Positions 6,548 to 13,517 of a stretch of 14,385 bases of DNA are shown here, piece by piece. Both the position numbers and the translations under genes were made by a program. How positions within the stretch are numbered: position 1 is the stretch's first letter; each line of letters starts with the position of its first letter. The DNA is taken from positions 1-14,385 of the forward strand of contig JAEDMJ010000043.1 of the NCBI GenBank assembly GCA_016303065.1. The letters run 5' to 3'. The notes beneath the pieces were generated by a model. That model saw nothing but the letters and a program-made list of their open reading frames with translations, was not told the DNA's origin and ran no database searches. The DNA is from Clostridiales bacterium. GTDB lineage: Bacteria; Bacillota; Clostridia; Oscillospirales; QAMX01.

Positions 6548-6576
6548 ATTATACTCGCTTTTTTCGCCGAAGTCAA
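6548..6576 (-). promoter_or_regulatory. Promoter of the TetR operon
   Basis: On the minus strand TTGACT (6571-6576), a 17-base spacer and TATAAT (6548-6553) form a near-perfect sigma-A promoter. The transcription start falls in or next to the tandem palindromes. Confidence 0.88.
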
Positions 6577-6659
6577 TATGGTTCAAAGGCGGTGTGGGGG
6601 TTATCGGGCGCGGACTTTGCCCCGGATTTGAGGGAGAGGGGGCAATTTGACGCATCAAA

Positions 6660-6688
6660 TTGCAAATGCAGGTTATATATGCTATAAT
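6660..6688 (+). promoter_or_regulatory. Promoter of the 131-residue hypothetical gene
   Basis: TTGCAA (6660-6665), a 17-base spacer and TATAAT (6683-6688) stand about 80 bases upstream of the TTG start at 6767. Confidence 0.7.
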
Positions 6689-6766
6689 CATATTGCACTT
6701 TGGCCGCTCCGGGCAGAGTTATGTCGGTTGTAGAAAACTGCGGATATGTCAGTGAAGGTGATTTAA

Positions 6767-7162
6767 TTGGCGTTATTGACAGTGCTTGGCGAGATTATCA
6801 GGGGGATCGGCAGGCGTATATTGGAGAACGACAAAAAACGGCGTGCCGGCGGAAAAAAACGCGGATATAAAGAGTTTGACTTCGACAATATTGAGAGCGT
6901 AACGCTTGACGGCGTTGAAACTGCATACCGTACTGAAACCAGAGAGGAGTTTGACCCTGTGATGTCGTATTATCTGACGGAACAGGACGGTTGGCAGCAT
7001 TATGAAACCGAGACGGTTGAATACCAGGTCGAAGACGGCGAAAATTATCTGTTCACCATTAAGTTCAAAAACGGAACAGAGATTTGCCGCAGGTTCCACG
7101 AGTCTTCCTGGCTTGCAGAGAGATTGCTTGAATACTGCAATAAAGCCGGCGGGGATTTGTGA
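6767..7162 (+). CDS. Hypothetical protein, 131 residues
   Basis: The TTG at 6767 follows AAGGTG at 6 bases and comes directly after an in-frame TAA, so it is the first possible start. The product is soluble: a short amphipathic N-terminus (LLTVLGEIIRGIGRRIL), a basic stretch (NDKKRRAGGKKRG), then a beta-rich acidic body (FDNIESVTLDGVETAYRT, YQVEDGENYLFTIKFKNGTE) and a final helix (SSWLAERLLEYCNKA). The alternating strand pattern suggests a small beta-sandwich or PH-like fold, but I do not recognise a family. It has its own promoter and stands alone. Confidence 0.72.
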   Translation: MALLTVLGEIIRGIGRRILENDKKRRAGGKKRGYKEFDFDNIESVTLDGVETAYRTETREEFDPVMSYYLTEQDGWQHYETETVEYQVEDGENYLFTIKFKNGTEICRRFHESSWLAERLLEYCNKAGGDL

Positions 7163-7400
7163 AAAACAGCTGATGCCGCATACCGGATTCCGCACCGCAA
7201 TAAACAAGAAAAATCCCCCTAAAACATCCGGTTTCAGGAGCTTTTGATACCGGGATTGTGTTTATGGCGGGAAATATTTCGTATTTGCCCAAAACCGAAC
7301 CGAAGCTCGGAGCGGCGGGCGGTTTGAAAATTTGTAGCGGGGGCATGCGCGAGGTCTGGATTTTGAAAAAACCGGAGCAAGCGGTATCGCTTTTGCTACG

Positions 7401-7432
7401 GCGCTTTTGGGTGACAGGATTCGAACCCCGCG
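7401..7432 (-). other. tRNA 3'-end-like relic
   Basis: The minus strand reads GGGTTCGAATCCTGTCACCC, which has the T-loop (TTCGAAT) and the look of the 3' half of a tRNA, but the T-stem partner is wrong and no anticodon arm or full cloverleaf precedes it. It may be a scar left when an element integrated into a tRNA gene. Confidence 0.3.
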
Positions 7433-7488
7433 TAGGTCACGCTGCAAAACGGATATAGGGCAGTTTTTGCCTTGTTACTGAGCCTGTG

Positions 7489-7517
7489 TTGATGTTTTGA
7501 CGGAATTGGTGTATAAT
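7489..7517 (+). promoter_or_regulatory. Promoter upstream of the ArsC-like gene
   Basis: TTGATG (7489-7494), a 17-base spacer and TATAAT (7512-7517) form a good sigma-A promoter. The next gene starts only at 7780, so the transcript would carry a leader of about 255 nt. Confidence 0.6.
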
Positions 7518-7779
7518 AAATCCGGCGGGGCGTTGACGGTAAAGGAACCGTTTCCGTAAGTCAAATTGAAGACAGAATCCGGAACTTTCCCAAAAGCGCA
7601 ATTTTTTTTTGACCTCTGATTTTACGGATTTGGCAATGCCGGAAAGGCAGGATTCGCCCTGTCTTATTGAGGCAAGACCGGTGTCATAATCGGATACTTT
7701 ACAAGGGCAATTGCAATGTTTTTTGAAGTCAGCGGGGCGCTGCCCGCCTTTTACAAAAGTCTGTCAGGAGCGTGAAACG

Positions 7780-8166
7780 ATGATTAAATTTATATGCTAC
7801 CCCAAATGCACCACCTGTCAAAGAGCACAAAAGTGGTTGGATGATAACAAAATCGAATATGAATTCAGGGATATTAAACTCGATAATCCCTCGCTTGATG
7901 AGCTGACAGAATGGCACGGGAAAAGCGGCTTGCCCGTCAAAAAGTTTTTTAACACAAGCGGTCTGCTTTATAAATCGCTCGACCTTAAAAACAAACTGCC
8001 CTCGATGAGCGGGGATGAAATGCTGAGGCTTCTTGCCTCCGACGGTATGCTTGTAAAACGTCCGCTGCTCGTCGGAGATGACTTTGTTCTTGTTGGCTTT
8101 AAGGAAGCGGAATGGAGAGAAAAAATACAGGCGGATACTTTTTCGCCGGCAAAAGCTTCATCGTGA
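7780..8166 (+). CDS. ArsC/Spx family protein (arsenate reductase-like)
   Basis: The 128-residue protein starts at ATG 7780 behind AGGAG (7766-7770); an in-frame start at 7711 has no ribosome site or similarity. The thioredoxin-like ArsC fold is clear: FICYPKCTTCQRAQKWLDD with the CxxC pair Cys10 and Cys13, YEFRDIKLDNPS, the SGLPVKKFFNTSG loop, and VKRPLLVGDDFVLVGF with Arg94-Pro95. Spx uses the CxxC as a redox switch on RNA polymerase, but the size and the KRP-LLV ending fit the YffB/arsenate-reductase-like branch, which includes many proteins without proven arsenate activity. It is transcribed alone and ended by the hairpin at 8222. Confidence 0.88.
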   Translation: MIKFICYPKCTTCQRAQKWLDDNKIEYEFRDIKLDNPSLDELTEWHGKSGLPVKKFFNTSGLLYKSLDLKNKLPSMSGDEMLRLLASDGMLVKRPLLVGDDFVLVGFKEAEWREKIQADTFSPAKASS

Positions 8167-8219
8167 GTTCGGGGCAAAAAAGCAGAAAACATCGATCTGC
8201 GCCGGGAGTTTTACTGCAC

Positions 8220-8232
8220 ATATCGAGTGTTC
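8220..8232 (+). repeat. Left 13-bp direct repeat (attL-like)
   Basis: ATATCGAGTGTTC, identical to 12810-12822. An inverted copy of its last 11 bases (GAACACTCGAT) lies at 8251-8261, so this end could equally be read as a terminal inverted repeat facing the right copy. Confidence 0.6.
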
Positions 8233-8265
8233 ATAACGGATTTGAGTTATGAACACTCGATTTTT
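8222..8265 (+). terminator. Perfect hairpin terminator after the ArsC-like gene
   Basis: Arms ATCGAGTGTTCATAAC (8222-8237) and its exact complement (8246-8261) enclose an 8-base loop and end in five T (8261-8265). The left arm is part of the 13-bp repeat found again at 12810, so the hairpin also marks the left end of the mobile element. Confidence 0.8.
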
Positions 8266-8330
8266 CTTTACAGAGAATCTTTGTTGATGAAGTGAGCAGG
8301 TTTTGAGGCCTGCTTTTATGCAGAAGTTTG

Positions 8331-9590
8331 TTATCCGCCTATTTTCTCGTACAGCGCCTGGAATACCTCAAACGGCTCACGCCAATGTTCATAATAGCGC
8401 ATAATGACGCTTGCTGCGGGCAACCCTTCTTTGCTTAGGTCATGGTGTTTTGGAAGCGGCTTACCGGATCTTACATAGTCCGAAATAATGTCATCCACTT
8501 CTTGCTTTGTGTATTTTGCTTTTTTGCTTTTGAGAACTGTAATATTAAACTGTTGAGCAAACACATCAAATGACTTGTATCTGCCACGGATAACATCTAT
8601 ACCATAGGGGAATGTCTCAAAGAATCGCTCCCTTGATTCAACCACGCGTTCTTTGCCATTGAAATATGACTTAATCGCTTCCTCGACTTCTTCTTCGGAA
8701 ACATAAATGTTTTTTGATATGGATGCACCTACTGCTTTTTGGTATGTAGGCATATCTCCAAAAAGTCTGTAAATAACAGACATTGGAGGCAAACCATTAG
8801 CACTGTTACAATCCTTTTGGGTTAGTTTTCCGTTGTTTTGGCTAACAAATCTTTTTCCTTCAATTATAGCTTCTTCTTTTGTCCAAACACCGCGAGCATC
8901 AAGATCACAAAGACCTTGTTTGATTTCTGTAAAATTCTTATACTCGGGATAGTAGTTTAATATACAATTTATGGAGGGTAGACCGTTCTCTTTTCGAATA
9001 TCTTTTTGTGTGATTTTTCCGTGTGCAGATACAAACGCCCTTAATGCCACGGCAATATTTTCTCTGTTCCAGTTTAAAGAAATATCCGTAATGCCAAACG
9101 CTTTTTTTAATTCATTAAGGGTACCATAGTATTTTACCATATAGCTTATACCAGGTAAATGGTTGTATTCCCTACTAAAGTCGATCTGCCGGATATCCCC
9201 CCTTTCTTCAATAAATTTCCCAACAATATAGTCAAATTTCTCTTTTGTCATTTTGCTATCTGTAGTGTTTGGTGGAATAGTAGCGGGAGCGGGTTTGTTT
9301 TCTTCTCTAAATGACTTTCCACTTAGAAATTGACGTGCTTTTTCTTCCATAACAATATCTTTTAATTCTTTGTCGCTTTTCTTGAGATTGCATTCAGCGC
9401 AAAGAATCTGGCAGTTTTCCAAGGTAGAAGAGCCACCCTTTGCGTAAGGGACTATGTGATCAAAATGGCATTCTCCAATGGAGAATATTTGTTTTCCGCA
9501 CAATTCACATTGAATAATACCATTGTTTCTTTCCAAGTTGGATTTTACAACGCCAAATTGTACTGCCTCAGAAAAATTTCTTCCCGCCAT
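8331..9590 (-). CDS. HNH endonuclease with five homing-endonuclease-associated repeats
   Basis: The 419-residue protein starts at ATG 9588-9590 behind AAGGGG. The N-terminal zinc-ribbon HNH domain shows CELC (Cys28, Cys31), HFDHIVPYAKGG with Asp44 and His45, Asn59, and CAECN (Cys64, Cys67, Asn68): a complete metal-finger HNH centre. After a proline-rich linker (about 95-112) come five repeats of about 55 residues, starting near MTKEKFDYIV, WNRENIAVAL, WTKEEAIIEG, VSEEEVEEAI and YTKQEVDDII; most share a ...GLP...I...Y/F... core. This fits the homing-endonuclease-associated repeat, thought to bind DNA as tandem helix-turn-helix units. A site-specific DNA nuclease is likely; homing, defence or element maintenance are open. 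It is AT-rich and has its own promoter. Confidence 0.85.
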   Translation of the reverse strand: MAGRNFSEAVQFGVVKSNLERNNGIIQCELCGKQIFSIGECHFDHIVPYAKGGSSTLENCQILCAECNLKKSDKELKDIVMEEKARQFLSGKSFREENKPAPATIPPNTTDSKMTKEKFDYIVGKFIEERGDIRQIDFSREYNHLPGISYMVKYYGTLNELKKAFGITDISLNWNRENIAVALRAFVSAHGKITQKDIRKENGLPSINCILNYYPEYKNFTEIKQGLCDLDARGVWTKEEAIIEGKRFVSQNNGKLTQKDCNSANGLPPMSVIYRLFGDMPTYQKAVGASISKNIYVSEEEVEEAIKSYFNGKERVVESRERFFETFPYGIDVIRGRYKSFDVFAQQFNITVLKSKKAKYTKQEVDDIISDYVRSGKPLPKHHDLSKEGLPAASVIMRYYEHWREPFEVFQALYEKIGG

Positions 9591-9688
9591 TTTGATTTCC
9601 CCTTTATCTTTAGTAAAAAACTTCGGAATCAGCCATGTTATATAGAATACTCAGCAACATCCGATAGTTGGTGTATACTTTTTTAAGT

Positions 9689-9717
9689 ATTATACCACCT
9701 TCTTTTTGACAATACAA
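9689..9717 (-). promoter_or_regulatory. Promoter of the HNH endonuclease gene
   Basis: On the minus strand TTGTAT (9712-9717), a 17-base spacer and TATAAT (9689-9694), the latter with an upstream TGG giving an extended -10. AATACTT and AAGTATAC just downstream form a short inverted repeat over the start site. Confidence 0.75.
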
Positions 9718-9749
9718 GCAAAAACTTTGTTAGTCTTTATATAGCTATT

Positions 9750-9786
9750 GCAACACCCGGAATTTTCAATGAATGCCAGGTGTTGC
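9750..9786. repeat. Inverted repeat GCAACACC/GGTGTTGC
   Basis: Arms at 9750-9757 and 9779-9786 are perfect, with a further GG/CC pairing inside. There is no T-run on either strand, so it is not an ordinary terminator; a protein-binding site or a former hairpin at the end of the fragment at 9830 is possible. Confidence 0.4.
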
Positions 9787-9829
9787 GGTTGCTTAGGGGC
9801 ATTTAGCTTGACTTTACAACTGAGCCATG

Positions 9830-10078
9830 TTATTGCAGTTCAAAAATTAAGTGAACGCCGTACTGTAAGCCATCGATAAATGCCTTATGTTCGTAAGCCG
9901 TGCAGAGATGGCAACAGAGATTCCATACGGCATTATTATCTTCCAAATACAAACCGCCCAGGAGGTCGACCAGTTCTTTGAAAACATCGCGGATATCCGA
10001 TGGGTCGGATTCGTGGGATTCTGCGTAGGTTTGGTAGAGCTGATCCAGGACGGTTTCGCAATCGCCATCACCGGAATC
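9830..10078 (-). pseudogene. 3' fragment of a small DUF6809-like protein gene
   Basis: On the minus strand the frame ending at TAA 9830-9832 reads CETVLDQLYQTYAES, then a helical stretch (DVFKELVDLLGGLYLEDNN) and CTAYEHKAFIDGLQYGVHLI with the last residues FELQ. The C-terminal 'Y...F..G...G..L..E' pattern resembles DUF6809-type small proteins seen in Firmicutes. No start or ribosome site precedes it: upstream of about 10078 the frame becomes the antisense of the ParB-like gene. I infer a truncated gene brought to this point by a rearrangement. In the other direction this stretch gives the ParB-like frame a meaningless N-terminus. Confidence 0.45.
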
Positions 10079-10084
10079 AAAGGG

Positions 10085-10788
10085 ATGCGCAGCTATGTAA
10101 TATCGGGACACCGCCGTTTCAGAGCGTATCAACGGCTCGGTATGAGCGAGATCCCGTCCACTGTCTGTGAAATGACCGATGAAGAAGCAACCGTCGCAAT
10201 GGTAGATGCCAACCTTCACAGAGATCATATCCTCCCGTCCGAGAAAGCCTTCGCCTACGAGATGAAGCTCGATGCCATCAAGCGACAAGGTGAAAGCACC
10301 GATCTGACTTCTGCCCAACTTGGGCAGAGGTTGACTTCGGTGGAAAAGATCGCCGCCGAGAGCGATGAAAGCAAAACGCAGATACAGAGATATATCAGCC
10401 TCACGCGACTCATTCCCGAATTGCTTCAAATGGTTGATGAGGGCAGGATCGCACTTACCCCTGCGGTAGAGCTTTCGAAGCTTCATTGGCAAACACAACA
10501 GCTTATCTACGAGATCTGCGATATGGATGACTTAACTCCTTCCTATTCGCAGACTGTCCGTATGCGAAAACTTGCAGATGAAGGCGCGCCGGTGAGGATG
10601 CCATACGTGAGATTATGAGTGAGGAGAAAGCCAATCAAAGAGAGCGCATCGTGATCTATATGGACGATATAAGGCAGTATTATCCTCGCAATATGCTCCC
10701 GAAAGATATTGTAGCAGACATCAAGAATCTCCTCCACAAGCGCCGCTTGGAGCAATTGCGCCGAAAGGAGAACCGAGATGCGAGGTAA
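10085..10788 (+). pseudogene. ParB/RepB/Spo0J-like protein, N-terminally truncated and frameshifted
   Basis: From about 10085 the frame reads YVISGHRRFRAYQRLGM, the conserved GHRR nucleotide-binding motif of the ParB N-domain, then AMVDANLHRDHILPSEKAFAY and IQRYISLTRLIPELLQMVD, the HTH region of transposon-borne ParB-like proteins. The residues normally before GHRR are missing and replaced by sequence antisense to another gene. Near 10595 the frame shifts: the first frame stops at 10616-10618, while the next frame continues with EDAIREIMSEEKANQ and IRQYYPRNMLPKDI to TAA 10786-10788, the expected C-terminus. The tail overlaps the TnpW-like gene. Full-length relatives are CTPase or nuclease-like proteins of conjugative elements. 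Loss of function is likely. Confidence 0.75.
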
Positions 10789-11059
10789 GAAGAACAAAAA
10801 TAGTTGGGTGATGGGTATGGCAAACAAGAGCACCTATCAAGTCAATGGTGTGACCTATATCGTCGCGTCTCAATTTGAGACACGGGGTGAGGATGCACAC
10901 ACCTTACGTTCAAGATTTGAAAGGCTGATAAAAAATAATTCCGCAGATTTGTCAACGGAAACACAAGGTGATATAATAACGGAGGAATATGTTTCGGCTG
11001 CCAATCCGATTTCGGATAGAAAGGAGCAGAATGAAGAAAACTGCAGCCAAACAGAATGA
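10778..11059 (+). CDS. TnpW-family transposon-encoded small protein
   Basis: The ATG at 10778 follows AAGGAG at about 7 bases and overlaps the end of the ParB-like gene. The 93-residue product has a short basic start and then NKSTYQVNGVTYIVASQFE and LRSRFERLIKNNS, the conserved core of the TnpW family (about 50 residues), found next to large serine recombinases in clostridial elements. A further 30 acidic residues overlap the start of the recombinase gene. Its function in the family is unknown; the position suggests a helper of recombination or regulation. An internal ATG at 10817 would give just the core. Confidence 0.75.
   Translation: MRGKKNKNSWVMGMANKSTYQVNGVTYIVASQFETRGEDAHTLRSRFERLIKNNSADLSTETQGDIITEEYVSAANPISDRKEQNEENCSQTE
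10949..10977 (+). promoter_or_regulatory. Internal promoter for the recombinase
   Basis: TTGTCA (10949-10954), a 17-base spacer and TATAAT (10972-10977) lie inside the TnpW-like gene, about 50 bases upstream of the recombinase ATG at 11031. Confidence 0.6.
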
Positions 11060-12740
11060 AACCATTATAGGCATTACCGCGCTATATTGCCGTCTGTCCC
11101 GTGATGACGGTGCGGAGGGCGAAAGCAACTCGATAGCTAATCAGAAAAAGCTTCTCGCCAAATACGCAAAGGAGCACGGATTCACCAACACCAAATTCTA
11201 TGTGGATGACGGATACACGGGAACCAACTTCAACCGCCCCGGCTTTCAGCAAATGCTTGAAGATATGGAGATGGGATATATCTCAACGGTCATCGTCAAA
11301 GATTCATCCCGTTTCGGAAGAAACTACCTTGAGGTAGGACAGTACACAGACTATTACTTTCCTGAGCACAATATCCGATTTATCGCTATTAACGATTGCA
11401 TTGACAGTGATAACGGTGAGGACGATTTCAGCGCGTTCCGTAACGTGATGAACGAGATGTATGCCAAAGATATCAGTCGCAAGGTCAGAAGCTCTCATCG
11501 CCTCAGAGGTAACGCGGGAGAACCCTTAGCTCCACCACCGTATGGCTATGTGAAAGATCCCGAGAACAAAAAGAAGTGGATCATTGATCCAGATGCGGCA
11601 GAGGTTGTGAGAAGGATATTCCGTCTTTGTATTGAGGGGAATGGGAACGAGACCATTGCAAGAATTCTCCAAGACGATAAGGTTCTTGTGCCCCAAGCCT
11701 ATTGGCAGAGTAAGGGTATGAGCAGGGGCGGTAAGAAAACTCAACCAAATCCGTACAAGTGGTGTAAGACCACGATAGCCAAGATGCTTGAGTAGCAGGA
11801 GTATTGCGGAGATATCATCAACTTCAAGAGTTATTCCAAATCCTTCCGTAACAAAACTCGCGTAGAGAACCCCAAAGAGAATTGGGCAATCTTCAAGGAC
11901 GTTCACGAGCCGATCATTGACCGTGAGACTTGGGAGAGAGTGCAGGAGCTAAGCAAGAATTCCAAACGCCGAAAGCCAAAGAACGCAGATGTGAAGAAAA
12001 GCATCTTCACTAATCTTCTTTATTGCGGAGATTGCGGACACAAGCTATGGTTTAACATCAATAAGCAGAACCCGAGCATCCGCTTTTACAGTTGCTCCAA
12101 CTACAAGGGGCTTCGCGGCACCTGTGAGTCAACTCATTACGTCAGAGAGGATTCCTTGGAGCAGGTGGTGAAGATGGAACTGTTCAAGCTTGCCACCTAT
12201 CTTGATCACGACGAAAATGCCTTTGCAGAGCTTTTGGAACACAAGACCAACAAGGACTCAATGGCTGAAAGGAAAGCGGCAGAGAGTGCCTTGGCAGCGG
12301 CTACGGCACGAAGCCAAGAGCTTCTTCGACTCTATGAGCGCGTGTACGAGGATAACGTAAACGGCAAGGTGACAGACGATTGGTTTATGCGACTGTCTCA
12401 CAAATACGAGGTGGAGCAAGAAGAACTCAAAAAGCAGATGTTTGATCTTAAAAACAAGATTGAACGCCTTGACACCGCACAAAACTCGTCGGGTAGCTTT
12501 ATCCGAGCAATACGGAAGTTTATGACGATGCAAAAGCTGACACCCATTGTCCTTCAAGAACTGATCGACAAAATCGAGGTCTTTCCGATTGAGGGAACGG
12601 GCAAGAACAGAGCGCAACGGCTCATCATCCACTATCGGTTTGTCGGTTGCATCGACCTGCCGAGTATCGTCCCCAAGCACACCTACAAGCTTGACTCACG
12701 GCAGGGAGTGGCTATCGAATATCTCCCAAGCGCAGTATAA
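11031..12740 (+). pseudogene. Large serine recombinase (TnpX-like), interrupted by an in-frame amber codon
   Basis: The ATG at 11031 follows AAGGAG (11021-11026). The N-terminal resolvase domain has ALYCRLSRDD with catalytic Ser23, IVKDSSRFGRNYLEVGQY and a recombinase domain (APPPYGYVKDPENKKKW, AAEVVRRIFRL). At codon 255 (11793-11795) a TAG interrupts MLE-QEYCGDIINFKSYSKS; the same frame then continues without a shift to 12740, with NWAIFKDVHEPIIDRETW, the zinc ribbon (Cys332, Cys335, Cys355, Cys365 in CGDCGHK and YSCSNYKG...C), and a coiled-coil region rich in E and K. Full length would be 569 residues, normal for the family. Readthrough would restore it; a C-to-T change of a CAG is the simplest cause. 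The truncated 254-residue product should lack DNA targeting. Confidence 0.9.
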
Positions 12741-12749
12741 CCACAAAAT

Positions 12750-12773
12750 AAAAAAGAGCAGACGAATCTGCTC
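12750..12773 (-). terminator. Minus-strand terminator just after the recombinase
   Basis: GAGCAG (12756-12761) and CTGCTC (12768-12773) form a 6-bp stem; on the minus strand it is followed by six T (12750-12755) and ATTTT. It would stop leftward read-through from the sigma-factor gene into the recombinase. Confidence 0.6.
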
Positions 12774-12809
12774 CAAACAATCAAATATTAAGTAAACACA
12801 GGCAAAAAA

Positions 12810-12822
12810 ATATCGAGTGTTC
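12810..12822 (+). repeat. Right 13-bp direct repeat (attR-like)
   Basis: ATATCGAGTGTTC, identical to 8220-8232, 70 bp after the recombinase stop. With 8251-8261 it also makes an 11-bp inverted pair (GAACACTCGAT / ATCGAGTGTTC), each followed inwards by a T- or A-rich stretch. Confidence 0.6.
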
Positions 12823-12864
12823 CTACTATTCGGTTTTCAAAGAACGGGCGGAGGCTATTGAGAA

Positions 12865-12902
12865 AGCCCCCTCACTTTCCATGCCGAAAAGTTGAGGGGG
12901 CT
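12865..12902 (-). terminator. GC-rich hairpin after the sigma factor gene
   Basis: Perfect 10-bp arms AGCCCCCTCA (12865-12874) and TGAGGGGGCT (12893-12902) lie 14 bases past the sigma-factor stop. There is only a short T stretch (TTTC) on the minus side, so termination is probable but not certain. Confidence 0.55.
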
Positions 12903-12915
12903 ACAACCAAGTTTT

Positions 12916-13425
12916 TTAATTTTCTAAAAGATTTTTGAGCTTTGCTCTGATTTTGGCGATCCGCTTGCTGATTGCCTGTTGTGATACGCCGTAAATCTCG
13001 GCAAGGTCTGTGCCTGAAATGCCGGCGTAATAGTGGCGGTAGATGAGGAGCTGTTCCTCATCGGTCAGCTTGAGGATGGCTTTCCTGAGCTTGTCCGTCA
13101 TAATGCTTTCCACTACGGTGTCGCATACATCCGGCTGCTCGGCGATGAGGATGTCCTCGCCGCTGAATTCATCGGTGGTCAGCATATCGTAGGAGAAGTC
13201 GCCGTTGTCCGCAGAGCGTTCGTCCAGATATTTCTGTCGGCGCTTTGCTCGATAGAATTCCGTGTAATCCTCTTTGGATACCTCCATAAGCCTGCCGTAG
13301 AGAGGCAGGAACAGCTTGTCCGCATATAACGGGCAGATTTGCTCACGGCGACGGAATTCCTCATAGGTCAGTTCCGTGTACCCGCCGTTTTCTATGATAT
13401 AAACCGCTTTGGGTTGTTTTTTCAA
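12916..13425 (-). CDS. Small sigma-70-like transcription factor of mobile-element type
   Basis: The TTG at 13423-13425 follows GGAGG at about 9 bases and starts a 169-residue protein; no ATG is available. The C-terminal third is a sigma-70 region 4 helix-turn-helix: KLTDEEQLLIYRHYYAG, then TDLAEIYGVSQQAISKRI and AKIRAKLKNLLEN. The N-terminal part (YTELTYEEFRRREQICPLYA, YRAKRRQKYLDER) lacks a clear region 2, so it may act as a sigma-like activator rather than a full sigma factor. Proteins of this size and layout are common in Tn1549-like clostridial integrative elements, usually near excisionase and integrase genes. Neither is found here downstream. Confidence 0.85.
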   Translation of the reverse strand: MKKQPKAVYIIENGGYTELTYEEFRRREQICPLYADKLFLPLYGRLMEVSKEDYTEFYRAKRRQKYLDERSADNGDFSYDMLTTDEFSGEDILIAEQPDVCDTVVESIMTDKLRKAILKLTDEEQLLIYRHYYAGISGTDLAEIYGVSQQAISKRIAKIRAKLKNLLEN

Positions 13426-13441
13426 GGTTATGTACCTCCGT

Positions 13442-13475
13442 TCAATCGTTTTTGGTTGGTTTCAAAAACGATTGA
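13442..13475. promoter_or_regulatory. 12-bp inverted repeat in the sigma-factor leader
   Basis: TCAATCGTTTTT (13442-13453) and AAAAACGATTGA (13464-13475) are exact complements with a 10-base loop, directly upstream of the ribosome site. It could be an operator for the sigma-like protein or an RNA hairpin affecting its translation. Confidence 0.55.
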
Positions 13476-13517
13476 TACGGAGGGCTTCGACAGCCGACGC
13501 TGCCGGATTGCTGCTGT

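Larger units (their letters stand above)
7163..7779. other. 617-bp non-coding region with tRNA-like relic and long leader
   Basis: No convincing gene is seen. It holds a tRNA-3'-end-like segment on the minus strand (7401-7432), a promoter at 7489-7517, and then about 260 nt of leader before the ArsC-like gene. The leader has a small hairpin GGAA-CCGT-TTCC inside a TTGAC/GTCAA repeat (about 7533-7565), a run of ten T near 7602-7611, and a stem AAGGCAGG/CCTGTCTT (about 7644-7665). Confidence 0.45.
8220..12822. mobile_element. Decayed 4.6-kb serine-recombinase element
   Basis: A 13-bp direct repeat borders this segment (8220-8232 and 12810-12822). The cargo is an HNH protein, remnants of a ParB-like gene, a TnpW-family gene and a large serine recombinase whose stop lies 70 bp inside the right repeat, the usual place for such an integrase. 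The HNH part is clearly more AT-rich than the flanks. The recombinase carries a nonsense codon and the ParB-like gene is broken, so the element is probably stuck unless complemented. The boundaries are inferred from the repeats only. Confidence 0.55.

Noticed and set aside
9887..10084. N-terminal extension of the ParB-like frame
   Set aside because: The residues do not fit a ParB N-domain, whereas the opposite strand reads as a helical small protein; treated as a rearrangement artefact.
10989..11030. Earlier recombinase start at ATG 10989
   Set aside because: GGAGG is only three bases away, too close, and the added 14 residues are not family-like; ATG 11031 with AAGGAG fits better.
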